DNA of 64,000 nucleotides from Salinirubrum litoreum. GTDB taxonomy: Archaea > Halobacteriota > Halobacteria > Halobacteriales > Haloferacaceae. Below are positions 52,027 through 60,594 of this stretch, piece by piece. A program made the position numbers and the translations under genes. The notes under the pieces are model-generated. The model was not told the origin of the DNA. It ran no database searches and worked only from the letters and a program-made list of their open reading frames with translations. The DNA is taken from the NCBI RefSeq assembly GCF_020567425.1, contig NZ_JAJCVJ010000002.1:1033068-1097067 (forward strand). The letters run 5' to 3'. Every line of letters starts with the position of its first letter. The first letter of the stretch is position 1.

Positions 52027-52976
52027 GCGACGTACTCGTCGTCGCCGACCACCGGCGCGGTGCTCTGCGTGACGTGAGCTACGAGATCCTGACTGCGGGC
52101 CGCGAACTCGCAGACGAGACCGGCGGCGACCTGCACGCCGCCGTCGTCTCGGGCGACGTGGAGAGTTTCGCCGACGACCTGAACCGCGAGGGCGTGGACG
52201 CGATCCACACCGTCGGCGACGGTGCGGAGTTCAACCACGACGTGTACGCGCAGGCGGTCACGGCACTGGCCGACGACCTCGCGCCGGAGTTCGTCCTCGC
52301 GCCCAACAGCGTCAACGGACTGGACTACGCCCCCGCAGTCGCCAACCGCCTCGGCCTGCCGTACGTCAGCGACGCGGTCGGTCTGGCCTACGACGACGGT
52401 CTCGTCGCCACCCGCGAGATGTACGGCTCGAAGGTCGAGACGACCGTCGAGGTCGACGCCGACAGCGCGGTCGTCTCCATCCGTGGCGGCGAGTGGGCCG
52501 CCGCCGAGGGCACCGGCGACGCCGAGGTTTCGGCGTTCGACTTCGACCTCGACGAGTCGGCCGTCCGGTCGACGGTCACCGGCTTCGAGGAGGTCGGCGG
52601 CGGCGACGTGGACATCGCGGACGCCGACGTGCTGGTGTCGGTCGGTCGCGGCATCGAGGAGGAGGACAACCTCGACCTGATCTTCGACCTCGCGGAGGCG
52701 ATGGACGCGACGGTCTCCTCCTCGCGGCCCATCGTGGACAACGGGTGGCTCCCGAAGAACCGGCAGGTCGGCCAGTCCGGGAAGGTCGTCACGCCGGACG
52801 TCTACCTCGCGGTCGGCATCAGCGGCGCGGTCCAGCACGTCGCCGGCATGAAGGGTGCCGACACGATCATCGCGATCAACACCGACCCGAACGCGCCCAT
52901 CTTCGACATCGCCGACTACGGTATCGTCGGCGACCTGTTCGAGGTCGTGCCCGAGTTGATCGCGCAGTTCGAGTGA
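52023..52976 (+). CDS. etfA: Electron transfer flavoprotein, alpha subunit
   Basis: 317 residues, overlapping etfB by 4 bases (ATGA). The FAD-binding C-terminal domain carries the family sequence: SVGRGIEEEDNLDLIFDLAEAMDA, SSSRPIVDNGWLPKNRQVGQSGKVVTPDVYLAVGISGAVQHVAGMKGADTIIAINTDPNAPIFDIADYGIVGDLFEVVPEL. The N-terminal domain is like the beta subunit (VLAPNSVNGLDYAPAVANRLGLPYVSDA). The last 10 codons and the stop are copied exactly 112 bases downstream. Confidence 0.95.
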   Translation: MSDVLVVADHRRGALRDVSYEILTAGRELADETGGDLHAAVVSGDVESFADDLNREGVDAIHTVGDGAEFNHDVYAQAVTALADDLAPEFVLAPNSVNGLDYAPAVANRLGLPYVSDAVGLAYDDGLVATREMYGSKVETTVEVDADSAVVSIRGGEWAAAEGTGDAEVSAFDFDLDESAVRSTVTGFEEVGGGDVDIADADVLVSVGRGIEEEDNLDLIFDLAEAMDATVSSSRPIVDNGWLPKNRQVGQSGKVVTPDVYLAVGISGAVQHVAGMKGADTIIAINTDPNAPIFDIADYGIVGDLFEVVPELIAQFE

Positions 52977-52986
52977 GCGGTCGGTA
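52942..52986 (+). repeat. 45-bp direct repeat, copy 1 (etfA 3' end)
   Basis: Identical to 53054-53098. It spans the last codons, the stop and 10 bases after etfA. Confidence 0.9.
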
Positions 52987-52989
52987 GCG

Positions 52990-53015
52990 GTCTGCGGTTT
53001 TTGGTCCAGCTTTTC
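52990..53015 (+). terminator. Likely transcription terminator after etfA
   Basis: The T-runs in GGTTTTTGG and GCTTTTCG, just past the etfA stop, match the oligo-T stretches used by archaeal RNA polymerase; no stem is needed. Confidence 0.4.
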
Positions 53016-53053
53016 GAGGCCGAGCGACGCGAGACCGACGAAAAGGTGGTCGC

Positions 53054-53098
53054 AGGTCGTGCCCGAGTTGATCGCGCAGTTCGAGTGAGCGGTCGGTA
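53054..53098 (+). repeat. 45-bp direct repeat, copy 2 (downstream)
   Basis: Exact copy of 52942-52986, in a gene-free gap before the polyprenyl synthase gene. The 112-base period includes the terminator T-tracts. Confidence 0.9.
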
Positions 53099-53179
53099 CC
53101 CGTCTGTGTCGTCACACTCGGTTCGTCTCGTCCCGGCGTTCCGTCACGTACTTGCACCAGCGCCCTCTGTTAGCGGACG

Positions 53180-54022
53180 ATGGAGTACCTCGAACGCCGG
53201 GTCGCGCTGGTGAACGACCGCCTGCAGGAGGTGGTGTCGGCGGTCGAACCCGAGGAGTTGTCGGGGCAGATGGGCCACGTCGCCCTCGCCGGGGGGAAGC
53301 GCGTCCGGCCCACGGTGACACTGCTCTGCTGTGAGGCCTGTGGCGGCGACCCGAGCGAGGCGGTGGACTACGCGGTCGGGATCGAACTCGTCCACAACGC
53401 CTCGCTGGTGATCGACGACATCATCGACCGCTCGGACGTGCGCCGCGGGACGGGGAGCGCGTGGGCCGAGTACGGCTACGGGCCGGCGATCATCGCCTCC
53501 GACGGCTTGCTCGGCGAGGCGTTCGACCTCTTTTCCGACAGCGAGCAGGCGATGCAGATCGTCGCGGAGTCGATGGTCGAACTCGGCGAGGGGGAGGCGA
53601 CCGAACTCGTCGCTCGCCCCTCGAACGAGGCGGAGTACATGGAACTCGCCCGCCGGAAGACCGGCGCGCTGTTCCGGTCGGCGGCGGAACTCGGTGCGGT
53701 CGCGGCCGGCGCGGACCCGTTCACCGTGGAGGCGTTCGGCGACTACGCCGAGCGCGTCGGGGTGGCGTTTCAGGTCCGCGACGACGTGTTGGACGCGACC
53801 GCCGACGCCGACGACCTCGGCAAGCCGACCGGGCAGGACGAGGAGATGGATCGACCGTCTATCGTTCAGGTGACCGACCTGACGCCCGAGGAGGCGAACG
53901 CCCGCGCCCGCGAACAGTCCGAGGAGGCGCTGTCCGCCCTGGAGGCCGCCGATCTGGACGAGACGGCCGCACAGGGCTACCTGCGGGATCTGGCGGAGTT
54001 CGTCATCGTCCGCGAACGATAG
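53180..54022 (+). CDS. Short-chain polyprenyl diphosphate synthase (GGPP-type)
   Basis: 280 residues. First Asp-rich motif DDIID at 79-83 (with DRSDVRRG), second DDVLD at 201-205, plus GGKRVRP (39-45) and an RRKTGALF segment. These place it among trans-prenyltransferases that condense IPP with allylic diphosphates; in haloarchaea the chain supports archaeal lipid and quinone synthesis. The second motif, DDVLD, lacks the usual third acidic position of DDxxD but is common in this family. It is slightly shorter than most GGPP synthases (about 320), mostly in the loops. Chain length cannot be settled from sequence. Confidence 0.92.
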   Translation: MEYLERRVALVNDRLQEVVSAVEPEELSGQMGHVALAGGKRVRPTVTLLCCEACGGDPSEAVDYAVGIELVHNASLVIDDIIDRSDVRRGTGSAWAEYGYGPAIIASDGLLGEAFDLFSDSEQAMQIVAESMVELGEGEATELVARPSNEAEYMELARRKTGALFRSAAELGAVAAGADPFTVEAFGDYAERVGVAFQVRDDVLDATADADDLGKPTGQDEEMDRPSIVQVTDLTPEEANARAREQSEEALSALEAADLDETAAQGYLRDLAEFVIVRER

Positions 54023-54207
54023 TCCTCGGTCGAAACTCGACGACTGTCGGATGGAGTCGTCTCACGGGGTCGTGTGAGCGGGCCACCGTCTCGCGAACGA
54101 GTGCCACACGCCCCGTACCGGTCGGGAGTCGCCCGGACGGCCGCCGCCTGAACCCCTTCGCTTCCACTGCAAATCGCCCGCGCCCGGTAGTTACCAGATA
54201 CCAACAT

Positions 54208-54217
54208 CTTTAATTCA
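54208..54217 (+). promoter_or_regulatory. TATA box of a leaderless GTG gene
   Basis: CTTTAATTCA, centred about 27 bases before the GTG at 54240. The rest of the 217-base gap 54023-54239 shows nothing else. Confidence 0.5.
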
Positions 54218-54239
54218 TATCACGCACCCAACTCGCCCC

Positions 54240-54578
54240 GTGCTCCTGGTCGTCACCTACTCGCAGTCGGCGCGAGCGACCCTCCGGAACGTCTGTGCGA
54301 GCCACGAGGCGGCGGTCGTCCGCCGATTCGGCCGGGCCGCCCTCCTCGCCGACACCGAACTCGGGGCCTTCCTCGCGCTCCGCCTCCGCGAGAAGCACGC
54401 GGACGACGTCCAACTCGAACGCACCGAACCCTTCAACGAGTTCGCCGACGCACCCGAGTCGGTCCGCGAGGCCGCCACTGCCTACGAGAACCGAGAGACG
54501 GTCAGCACCCCCTACGCGAAGTTCGCGGTCGGGAGAGACCACCCCACTCTCGAGGAACTGACCGACGAACCGCTCTGA
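54240..54578 (+). CDS. Haloarchaeal conserved-type protein, function unknown
   Basis: 112 residues from a GTG start. VVTYSQSARATLRNVCASHEAAVVRRFGRAALLADTELGAFLALRLREKHADDVQLERTEPFNEF is compact and alpha/beta in pattern; no known motif is seen. It is followed after 27 bases by the coiled-coil protein gene, and the pair is likely one operon. I recognise the arrangement as typical haloarchaeal hypothetical proteins and can add no function. Confidence 0.75.
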   Translation: MLLVVTYSQSARATLRNVCASHEAAVVRRFGRAALLADTELGAFLALRLREKHADDVQLERTEPFNEFADAPESVREAATAYENRETVSTPYAKFAVGRDHPTLEELTDEPL

Positions 54579-54605
54579 CCGAGACGACCTCACCGTCGAC
54601 GCTCA

Positions 54606-55442
54606 ATGCGACTCCGCACTCCCGAGACGACACACACCGGCGACGCCATCGACCTCCGAGAGTGCGACACCTCTCTCGTGACCGATGGTGCGTCGTCCCC
54701 GACTGCCGCTCTCCTCGACGAGATCCGGCAACAGAGCCTCGACACTGCCGCGAACATCGAACTCGACTGTCCCGCACCCGGCCCGCTCCACCGGTTCGTC
54801 GGTCGCCTCGACGGCCGACCGATCCGGAGTCGGCGACGACTCCTCGCGCTCGCTGCCCGGTCCCGTGGCGCGACCGCGCCGCAGGACGACGCGATCCGCG
54901 ACCTCCGGGAACGACTCGCCGACTGTTCGCCGCCGGCGCTCGACCTCTCCGCGCTCCGCCGGCGCGTCGCCGAGGTCGGTCAGCGCGAGGCCGACCTCCG
55001 GGAGCGAACCGCGACCCTACGTGGAGCGCTGTCCGCCCGGCGGGAGGTCGATGCCGGCGCGGACGCGGTCGCCGAGGAGTTGGCCGAGGTGACTGCCGAA
55101 CTCGCCGACGTCGAGACGGACCGCATCGCCGCCGAGCAGGCGCTCGCCGAGGCCGAACGACGCGCTCGGGAAGCCCGCGACACGCGGGAGCACCGACTCG
55201 AACTCCAGGACGCACTGGCCAACCGCCGCCGGGCGGCCCGCGCACACCTCGCCGAGTCCGTCGCCGAGGCGGTGGCCGACGCCGAGCGAGCGGTTCCCGG
55301 TCCGCCGGACGATCCGACGACCACGCGCCTCGCCGTGATCCGGGTCGCCGAGGTCGAGGCACCGGTCGTGCTCGCAGTCGAGCGCTACGACGACGCGGAG
55401 ACGGCGAGCCAGACACTCGGGGTCCCGGTGATCCGCGTGTGA
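54606..55442 (+). CDS. Haloarchaeal conserved-type protein with central coiled coil
   Basis: 278 residues. The N-terminal part (TPAALLDEIRQQSLDTAANIELDCPAPGPLHRFVG-like region) is followed by a long helical coiled coil (about 85-215; LRRRVAEVGQREADLRERTATLRGAL... ALAEAERRAREARDTREHRLELQDAL) and a C-terminal beta part (TRLAVIRVAEVEAPVVLAVERYDDAETA). No signal peptide or membrane segment. Probably cotranscribed with the preceding gene. Function unknown. Confidence 0.75.
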   Translation: MRLRTPETTHTGDAIDLRECDTSLVTDGASSPTAALLDEIRQQSLDTAANIELDCPAPGPLHRFVGRLDGRPIRSRRRLLALAARSRGATAPQDDAIRDLRERLADCSPPALDLSALRRRVAEVGQREADLRERTATLRGALSARREVDAGADAVAEELAEVTAELADVETDRIAAEQALAEAERRAREARDTREHRLELQDALANRRRAARAHLAESVAEAVADAERAVPGPPDDPTTTRLAVIRVAEVEAPVVLAVERYDDAETASQTLGVPVIRV

Positions 55443-55506
55443 GTCGGTGCCCGCGTGGGCTGGAAGGTCCGGCATAACGAGGTAGCTCACGCTCCGACAG
55501 AGTGTC

Positions 55507-56298
55507 ATGACGAGCGTCGCGTTCCTCGGCAGTCACGATCTCGGCGTCGCCTGTCTGGAGCGACTCGCCGACCACCCGGCGATCGAGGTGCCGGTCGTCG
55601 TCACCTACCCGCCGGCCCACGAAGGCTGGTGGGAGAGGTCAGTCCGGAAGCGCGCCGCGGAACTGGGGTATCCTGTGCTCTCACTCGCCGAGGAGCGTGA
55701 CCTGCTGACCTACGACGTGGACTACCTCCTGTCCGTCTACTACCCGAACATCCTCGACGCGGAACTGCTCGACCACCCTCGCGAGGCGGCGATCAACCTC
55801 CACCAGGCCGAACTGCCGCGCTACCGGGGGAGCAACACGTTCACGCACGCGATCCAGAACGCCCGGCCCGACGACCACTGGCGGTACGGGACGACGATGC
55901 ACGTCATGGTCGAGCAGGTGGACGCGGGGCCGATCATCGACCGTCGGTTCGTCGAGATCCGACCGACCGATACCGCCCGGTCGCTGTACGAGCGCACCCG
56001 CGAGGCGTCGATACAGTTGTTCGAGGACACCCTGCCGACACTCGTCTCGGGTGACGTTCACGAGACGGTGACCCCACAGGCGGCCTTCGACGGGAAGCGG
56101 TACTTCTACCTGAAGTCGGACATCGACAAGGAGATTCCACTCGACAGGCTTGCGGCCGCGACCGACGACGACGCGACCGCACTCGCGGTGTACGATACGA
56201 TCCGGTCGCTCGACTTTCCCCCGTTCGAACCGGCCTACACGACCGTCGGCGGCGAACGCGTCCACCTGACGACCGACGGCGATCGATTCTCCCACTGA
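55507..56298 (+). CDS. Formyltransferase-family protein, probable sugar N-formyltransferase
   Basis: 263 residues. The fold is that of methionyl-tRNA/GAR formyltransferases: VAFLGSHDLGVACLERLADHP opens a Rossmann domain; the active site is in AINLHQAELPRYRGSNTFTHAI (Asn-x-His) and VDAGPIIDRR (Asp), the N-H-D triad of 10-formyl-THF enzymes. It lacks the C-terminal tRNA-binding domain of Fmt, and archaea do not formylate initiator tRNA. Neighbouring genes for an aminotransferase and a Gfo/Idh dehydrogenase suggest an N-formylated amino sugar, for surface polysaccharide or S-layer glycan. Confidence 0.82.
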   Translation: MTSVAFLGSHDLGVACLERLADHPAIEVPVVVTYPPAHEGWWERSVRKRAAELGYPVLSLAEERDLLTYDVDYLLSVYYPNILDAELLDHPREAAINLHQAELPRYRGSNTFTHAIQNARPDDHWRYGTTMHVMVEQVDAGPIIDRRFVEIRPTDTARSLYERTREASIQLFEDTLPTLVSGDVHETVTPQAAFDGKRYFYLKSDIDKEIPLDRLAAATDDDATALAVYDTIRSLDFPPFEPAYTTVGGERVHLTTDGDRFSH

Positions 56299-56359
56299 GA
56301 CTACTGCCCGGCCGGTTCACCGACGCGACTGCTACTCGGCCGGTTCGCCGACGTGACTG

Positions 56360-57484
56360 CTACTCGGCCTGTCCGGAGAACCGCCGACGCTCGCGGTCGC
56401 GGCCGGTCCGGGTCGAGTCGCCGTCGGCACCGACCGAATCGACACGGGAAGGGTCGTGCCCGTTCGCCTCCCACCGGCCCGGTGCCGGCGGAATCTCGGT
56501 GACGACACGACGCTCATCGCTGGACCGACCCGCGAGTTCCAGCAGTTCGACCGCTCGCGCACCGACCGTGCCGGGGTTCCGGAGGTCGTCCGACTCGCCG
56601 CGAGCGACAGCGAGGAACTCCTCGACTTCCGCCCGGAGTGGCTCTGCGTCCGGCGGGCGGATCACCGTCGGACCGCCGCCCACGGCCCGGAGACCGGCGG
56701 ACTCGGCGTCCTCGACGATCCGGGTGTCGTACAGTTCTAGTCGGTTCGTCTCGGTGTAGTCGACGAACGCGGCCCCCTCGGTTCCGACGACGGCGAGCTG
56801 ACGGGTCTTGCCGAACACCGGCACCTGCCACGACACGTCGATCCGGCCGGTCGTCCCGCCGTAGCCGAGTGTCAGCGAGGCGGTCTCGTCTACGTCCGGG
56901 CGGACGATGGCGTCTTGCCGGCAGCAGATCGACTCCGGGTCCCGACCGAGCAGGTACGCGTAGGCGTCTACGTCGTGGACCGCGAGCGAGAACAGCGCCC
57001 CGGTCGTCTCGCGGGGCACCCGGAAGGCGAACCGCTGGGTCGAGAGGTACTTGAGGTCGCCGAGATCGCCCGCGCGGACACGTCGCCGGAGGTCGACGAG
57101 CGCGGGGTGGAAGCGGAAGACGTGGCCGACCGCGAGGGTGCAGTCGGCCCGTTCCGCACGCGCCACGAGGTCCCACGCGGTCTCGGCGTCGGGCGCGAGT
57201 GGCTTCTCGATCAGCAGGTCGACGCCCGCGTCGAGAAGCGGCCGGGCGACTGCGGCGTGGCTCGCGGTCGGTGTCGCTATCGTCGCGGCGTCGACGTCGA
57301 GTGAGGGCAGGTGCTCGGGGTCGGTGACGGCGTCCGCATCGAACTGTTCGGCCACAGCGGCCGCGCGCTCCGGATCGGTGTCACAGCAGAGGAGTCTGTC
57401 GACGACGCCGGCCTCCCGGAGTTCCGCGCCGATTCGGACGTGGTTCAGCCCCCAGTCGCCGACGCCGACGACGGCGTAGATCAC
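56360..57484 (-). CDS. Gfo/Idh/MocA-family oxidoreductase
   Basis: 374 residues. The NAD(P) motif is GVGDWG at 7-12 (loose GxGxxG); the catalytic region has EKP at 93-95, followed by VGHVFRFHP, and the C-terminal domain has SLAVHDVDAYAYLLG, where HD-VD are the usual His and Asp. Gfo/Idh enzymes oxidise sugar hydroxyls, often to 3-keto sugars that a DegT aminotransferase then converts. The tail from about 320 is acidic and variable. The start overlaps the aminotransferase gene by 4 bases, so both are made together. Confidence 0.92.
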   Translation of the reverse strand: MIYAVVGVGDWGLNHVRIGAELREAGVVDRLLCCDTDPERAAAVAEQFDADAVTDPEHLPSLDVDAATIATPTASHAAVARPLLDAGVDLLIEKPLAPDAETAWDLVARAERADCTLAVGHVFRFHPALVDLRRRVRAGDLGDLKYLSTQRFAFRVPRETTGALFSLAVHDVDAYAYLLGRDPESICCRQDAIVRPDVDETASLTLGYGGTTGRIDVSWQVPVFGKTRQLAVVGTEGAAFVDYTETNRLELYDTRIVEDAESAGLRAVGGGPTVIRPPDAEPLRAEVEEFLAVARGESDDLRNPGTVGARAVELLELAGRSSDERRVVTEIPPAPGRWEANGHDPSRVDSVGADGDSTRTGRDRERRRFSGQAE

Positions 57485-58659
57485 GCGGACTCACCACCGG
57501 TCGTGGACGGCCGCGACTCCGACGGCGTCGGCAGTGTCGGCCGACTCGCAGGGTTCTCGGCGAAGAACTGCCGCAGGCCGTCACAGACCGTCTCGATCTC
57601 CGTGTCGGTGATTCGGGGGTGCATCGGTAGCGAGACGATCTGGTCACAGATGGCCTCGGTTCGAGCGAGGCCGGCGGTCTCGCCGACCCGGTCGACGACT
57701 GCCGGATGCTGGTGGGCCGGCGTGGGGTAGTGGACGCCGGTCTCGATCCCCTGTTCGGCGAGCGAGTCGCGGAGTGGGTCGCGGTACGCGGCCGGCACGC
57801 GAACCACGTAGAGGTGGTAGACGTGCTCGGCCGCCTCGTGTTCGGTGGGCGTGACGACCGGCGCGAGGTCGGCGAGGCGGTCGCCGTACTCGGTCGCGGC
57901 GCGGGCGCGGGCGTCGTTCCACGTGGGCAGGTGCCGGAGTTGTTCGCGGCCGACCGCGGCGGGGAGTTCGCCGAGTCGGAAGTTCAACCCGAGCGAGACG
58001 TGTTCGCCCGCCTCGTTCCGGCCGTGGTTCCGGAGTCGCCGGGCGGACGCGGCGAGTTCGGGGTCGTCGGTGACGAGCATCCCGCCGTCGCCCGCGACGG
58101 TGAGGTTCTTCGAGGGGTAGAAGCTGAAACAGCCCGCGTCGCCGAGTGTCCCGGCGCGGACGCCGTCGCGGCTCGCGCCGTGGGCCTGGCAGGCGTCCTC
58201 GACGACCGCGAGGTCGTAGTCGTCGGCGACCGACCGAATCGCGCCGGGATCAGCCATCTGGCCGTAGAGGTGCACCGGGAGGATCGCGACGGGGGTCGTC
58301 GCTCGCTCGGCCTGTCGGCGGAGGGAGGCGGGGTCGAGGGTGTACGTCTCCGGATCGACCTCGACGAACCGGGGTGTCGCACCGAGTGTCAGAATCGGGC
58401 TGACAGACGCGAAGAAGGTGTGGGCCGGGACGAGGACCTCGTCGCCCGTGCCGACGTCGAGCGACTGGAGCGTGAGCAGGATACTGGCGGTGCCGCTCGA
58501 CACGCCGACCGCGTGGTCGGTTCCGCAGACGTCGGCGAACTCGTCTTCGAACGCCCGCAGTTCGCCCCCCTTGACGTACCGGCCGCTTCGGAGGACGTCA
58601 CTCGCTCGCTCGACGATGTCGTCGTCGACGTAGATGTCTGTGAACGGCACCTGTGCCAT
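57481..58659 (-). CDS. DegT/DnrJ/EryC1/StrS-family sugar aminotransferase
   Basis: 392 residues, PLP-dependent. The PLP lysine is Lys184 in FYPSKNL; the phosphate is held by GVSSGTASI (51-60), and VEDACQAHGA is the stacking and Asp site. GETGVHYPTPAHQHP-type C-terminal segment and LNFRLGELPAAVGREQL are family marks. It should transfer an amino group to a keto sugar nucleotide, probably from the Gfo/Idh step, giving the amine for the nearby formyltransferase. Only a four-base overlap separates the two genes. Confidence 0.94.
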   Translation of the reverse strand: MAQVPFTDIYVDDDIVERASDVLRSGRYVKGGELRAFEDEFADVCGTDHAVGVSSGTASILLTLQSLDVGTGDEVLVPAHTFFASVSPILTLGATPRFVEVDPETYTLDPASLRRQAERATTPVAILPVHLYGQMADPGAIRSVADDYDLAVVEDACQAHGASRDGVRAGTLGDAGCFSFYPSKNLTVAGDGGMLVTDDPELAASARRLRNHGRNEAGEHVSLGLNFRLGELPAAVGREQLRHLPTWNDARARAATEYGDRLADLAPVVTPTEHEAAEHVYHLYVVRVPAAYRDPLRDSLAEQGIETGVHYPTPAHQHPAVVDRVGETAGLARTEAICDQIVSLPMHPRITDTEIETVCDGLRQFFAENPASRPTLPTPSESRPSTTGGESA

Positions 58660-58861
58660 GGGTCGTAGAGAACACCGGCCCGCCAGCCCATTGTTATGGA
58701 CAGACTATCGGGTGCCGGCGGCGGGTTCGCTCGGTGTCGAGCCGTCTCACCGACGGGTCGGGGGGTGGATCACCGTCTCGCGGACCGCACCCGCCAGCCC
58801 CCCGGACCGACCGGAGGTCGCAGTCGCTCACGGACGCGAAAACGGAGAATCGACCGCGAGA

Positions 58862-59224
58862 TCAGAACGGGGCTTGCGGGCCTTCGTCGTCCTCACGGCC
58901 GTCGTCGCTGGACTCGCCGGGGAACGAGGGACTCATCCCGCCGCCGTGGCTGCTGCCGCCGCCCATGCCGGTGTCGGCGTGGACCTGGGTGATCTCCGGA
59001 ATCTCCTTGACCATCCGGCTCTTGATCGCCTGGATCGTCATCGGGGAGATGCCACAACCGGAACAGGCACCGCCGAGTTGGATCGAGACCTCGCCGGACT
59101 CGCGGTCGATGTGCTGGATCGCTGCGCTCCCGCCGTGCATCTGAATCTGGGGGAAGTTCCGTCGCAGGAAGTTCGTGACGCGCTCTCGCAGGTCGTCGTC
59201 CCCGTCGGTCGTCTCCGTACTCAT
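58862..59224 (-). CDS. NifU C-terminal-domain Fe-S scaffold protein
   Basis: 120 residues from the ATG at 59224 (16 upstream codons in frame lack family likeness). The NifU/NFU domain is DLRERVTNFLRRNFPQIQMHGGSAAIQHIDRESGEVSIQLGGACSGCGISPMTIQAIKSRMVKEIPEI, with the cluster ligands Cys54 and Cys57 (CSGC). Such proteins assemble and hand on [4Fe-4S] clusters. A Gly/Ser/Asp-rich tail (90-120) is added, a halophile habit. It stands alone. Confidence 0.93.
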   Translation of the reverse strand: MSTETTDGDDDLRERVTNFLRRNFPQIQMHGGSAAIQHIDRESGEVSIQLGGACSGCGISPMTIQAIKSRMVKEIPEITQVHADTGMGGGSSHGGGMSPSFPGESSDDGREDDEGPQAPF

Positions 59225-59335
59225 GCGTTCGAGTAACGCGCACGCGGTCTTAGGCCTTTGGTTCCGTGACACTCCGCTCGCTGTCGGTCCGCGTTCACTC
59301 CCAACGACCGGCGACTTCTCGCCGACGATCCTGCC

Positions 59336-59653
59336 TCACTCCTCGCCGAGGAACGTCGCCCGCAACTGCGACTCCAGTTCCGCGACGTAGCGGTCCAGCG
59401 TCTGTGTGAGTTTCTCGTCGTCCACGACGATGGCGGTCAGGCGTTCCGTCGGATTCTCGGGGAGTTCGATCCGGAAGTCGCCGTCCTCGTAGAACGGCTC
59501 CGACTCGTTCAGAATCTGCTGGTCGATGGCGTGGATCAGTTCCGAGTCGTACTGGTCGTTCATCACCTCGAAGGCGTCCTTGTAAGCGCGCTGGAGTTCC
59601 GGGAAGTAGTGGACGTACTTGTCCTCGAACTTCTCGGGGTCGAAGTCGGTCAT
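59336..59653 (-). CDS. Small haloarchaeal conserved-type protein
   Basis: 105 residues from the ATG at 59653. TDFDPEKFEDKYVHYFPELQRAYKDAFEVMNDQYDSELIHAIDQQILNESEPFYEDGDFRIELPENP is well-formed and acidic, with a helix-loop-strand pattern, then TERLTAIVVDDEKLTQTLDRYVAELESQLRATFLG. No motif of known function. Many haloarchaea have one such protein; I would call it conserved hypothetical. A longer upstream frame is rejected because it runs through an unlike, Cys/Arg-rich stretch. Confidence 0.8.
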   Translation of the reverse strand: MTDFDPEKFEDKYVHYFPELQRAYKDAFEVMNDQYDSELIHAIDQQILNESEPFYEDGDFRIELPENPTERLTAIVVDDEKLTQTLDRYVAELESQLRATFLGEE

Positions 59654-59751
59654 ACCGGTCGTACCTCGCACGCGGAGAAAAGTCGGACGGTTCGCCGCCC
59701 CCGACAGACACCTCGCACACCCGACTGGCGTCTCTCTTGCGTTCTCACGAT

Positions 59752-60359
59752 TTTGATATAGCAGTATGTGATTTACTGGCCGCGTTCTGCCGATCGTGAC
59801 CGCGTGAGCGTAGCCCACAGATTCGCCACCGAGAGCGCCCGTACTCTCCATCCACGGGTTCGACATCGACGAGTTCGCGTTCCAGGTTGCAGAGTGCAGT
59901 CGCGCCCGGCTAACTGCACTCCTCGCCGGCCCTCCATCGATCCCTGCGGGTAAACGCTGGGTGTTCTCCGACTACTGTTCGTTCGTCTCCGACCACCGTT
60001 CGTCCGTCTCCGACCGTTCCCTGCCGTGAGTTCGGGCACCGACGACGGTCCGCAGGTCGATAGCACCAGTTCAGACCGGCCGTCCTCGGTCGCGAGTTGC
60101 CCCACGAACCGGGAAGACGAGTTCGTCTCGTCCCGTGACTCCTCGACGTGGCCACCTCTCGCGACGACCGAGAGTTCGGTTCGCCTCGTGACGCTGGCTG
60201 GATCCACTTCGATCGGTCTGCGCTCTCGCGGACCGAACCGGCCCGTTCTCCGCACGCAGAGTCGGTTCGTTCGACGAGTCGGACTGTCTCGGGGCGTTCT
60301 CCCGTGTTCTTCGCATTTCGGCACCGACCGGTCGGTAAATCTCATGATGCTATATCAAA
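59752..60359. mobile_element. Putative MITE-like element with imperfect terminal inverted repeats
   Basis: The left end reads TTTGATATAGCA, then ATG-x-GATTTAC a few bases in. The right end on the minus strand reads TTTGATATAGCA, then ATG-x-GATTTAC as well; about 24 of 29 positions agree. The 11-base TTGATATAGCA / TGCTATATCAA core is perfect. The 600-base interior has no transposase-like gene. No target duplication is obvious. Confidence 0.45.
59970..60011 (+). repeat. 21-bp tandem repeat
   Basis: GACTACTGTTCGTTCGTCTCC at 59970-59990 and GACCACCGTTCGTCCGTCTC(C) at 59991-60011, then a partial third unit (GACCGTTCC). Inside the gene-poor interior of the possible MITE. Confidence 0.65.
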
Positions 60360-60594
60360 CTACTCGTCTGCCGTCTGCGGCCAGTCGGAACGACTCGGTC
60401 TCGGCTGCTGCTCACGGTGTCCGAGTCGGACCGGGCGAACAGGCGTGTCGGACGGTGCCGTGAACTACCTCTCCCCGACTCGGACCGTCGCCTCCGACCC
60501 CGATCACTTCCGGGAGATCTGTCGGAACGTGTATGTATTGTCAGTTAGTAGCCAATTCGTTTATATGATGTTCCCGCATACGTGAGGCAAGTCA

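Larger units (their letters stand above)
59654..60594. other. 940-base gene-poor region
   Basis: Between the small conserved-type gene and the pilin-like gene. It holds a candidate inverted-repeat element (59752-60359), a 21-bp tandem repeat near 59970, and the promoter of the pilin-like gene (GTTTATATG, 60559-60567). Frames in it (for example 59773-60345 minus) are Arg/Thr/Ser-rich without any known domain. Confidence 0.6.

Noticed and set aside
55507-56298. Methionyl-tRNA formyltransferase
   Set aside because: The C-terminal tRNA-binding domain is missing and archaea do not formylate initiator Met-tRNA; a sugar enzyme fits the context better.
59773-60345. 190-codon minus frame starting at one end of the possible MITE
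   Set aside because: Arg/Thr/Ser-rich, with no transposase motif or conserved fold; composition like non-coding DNA read in frame.
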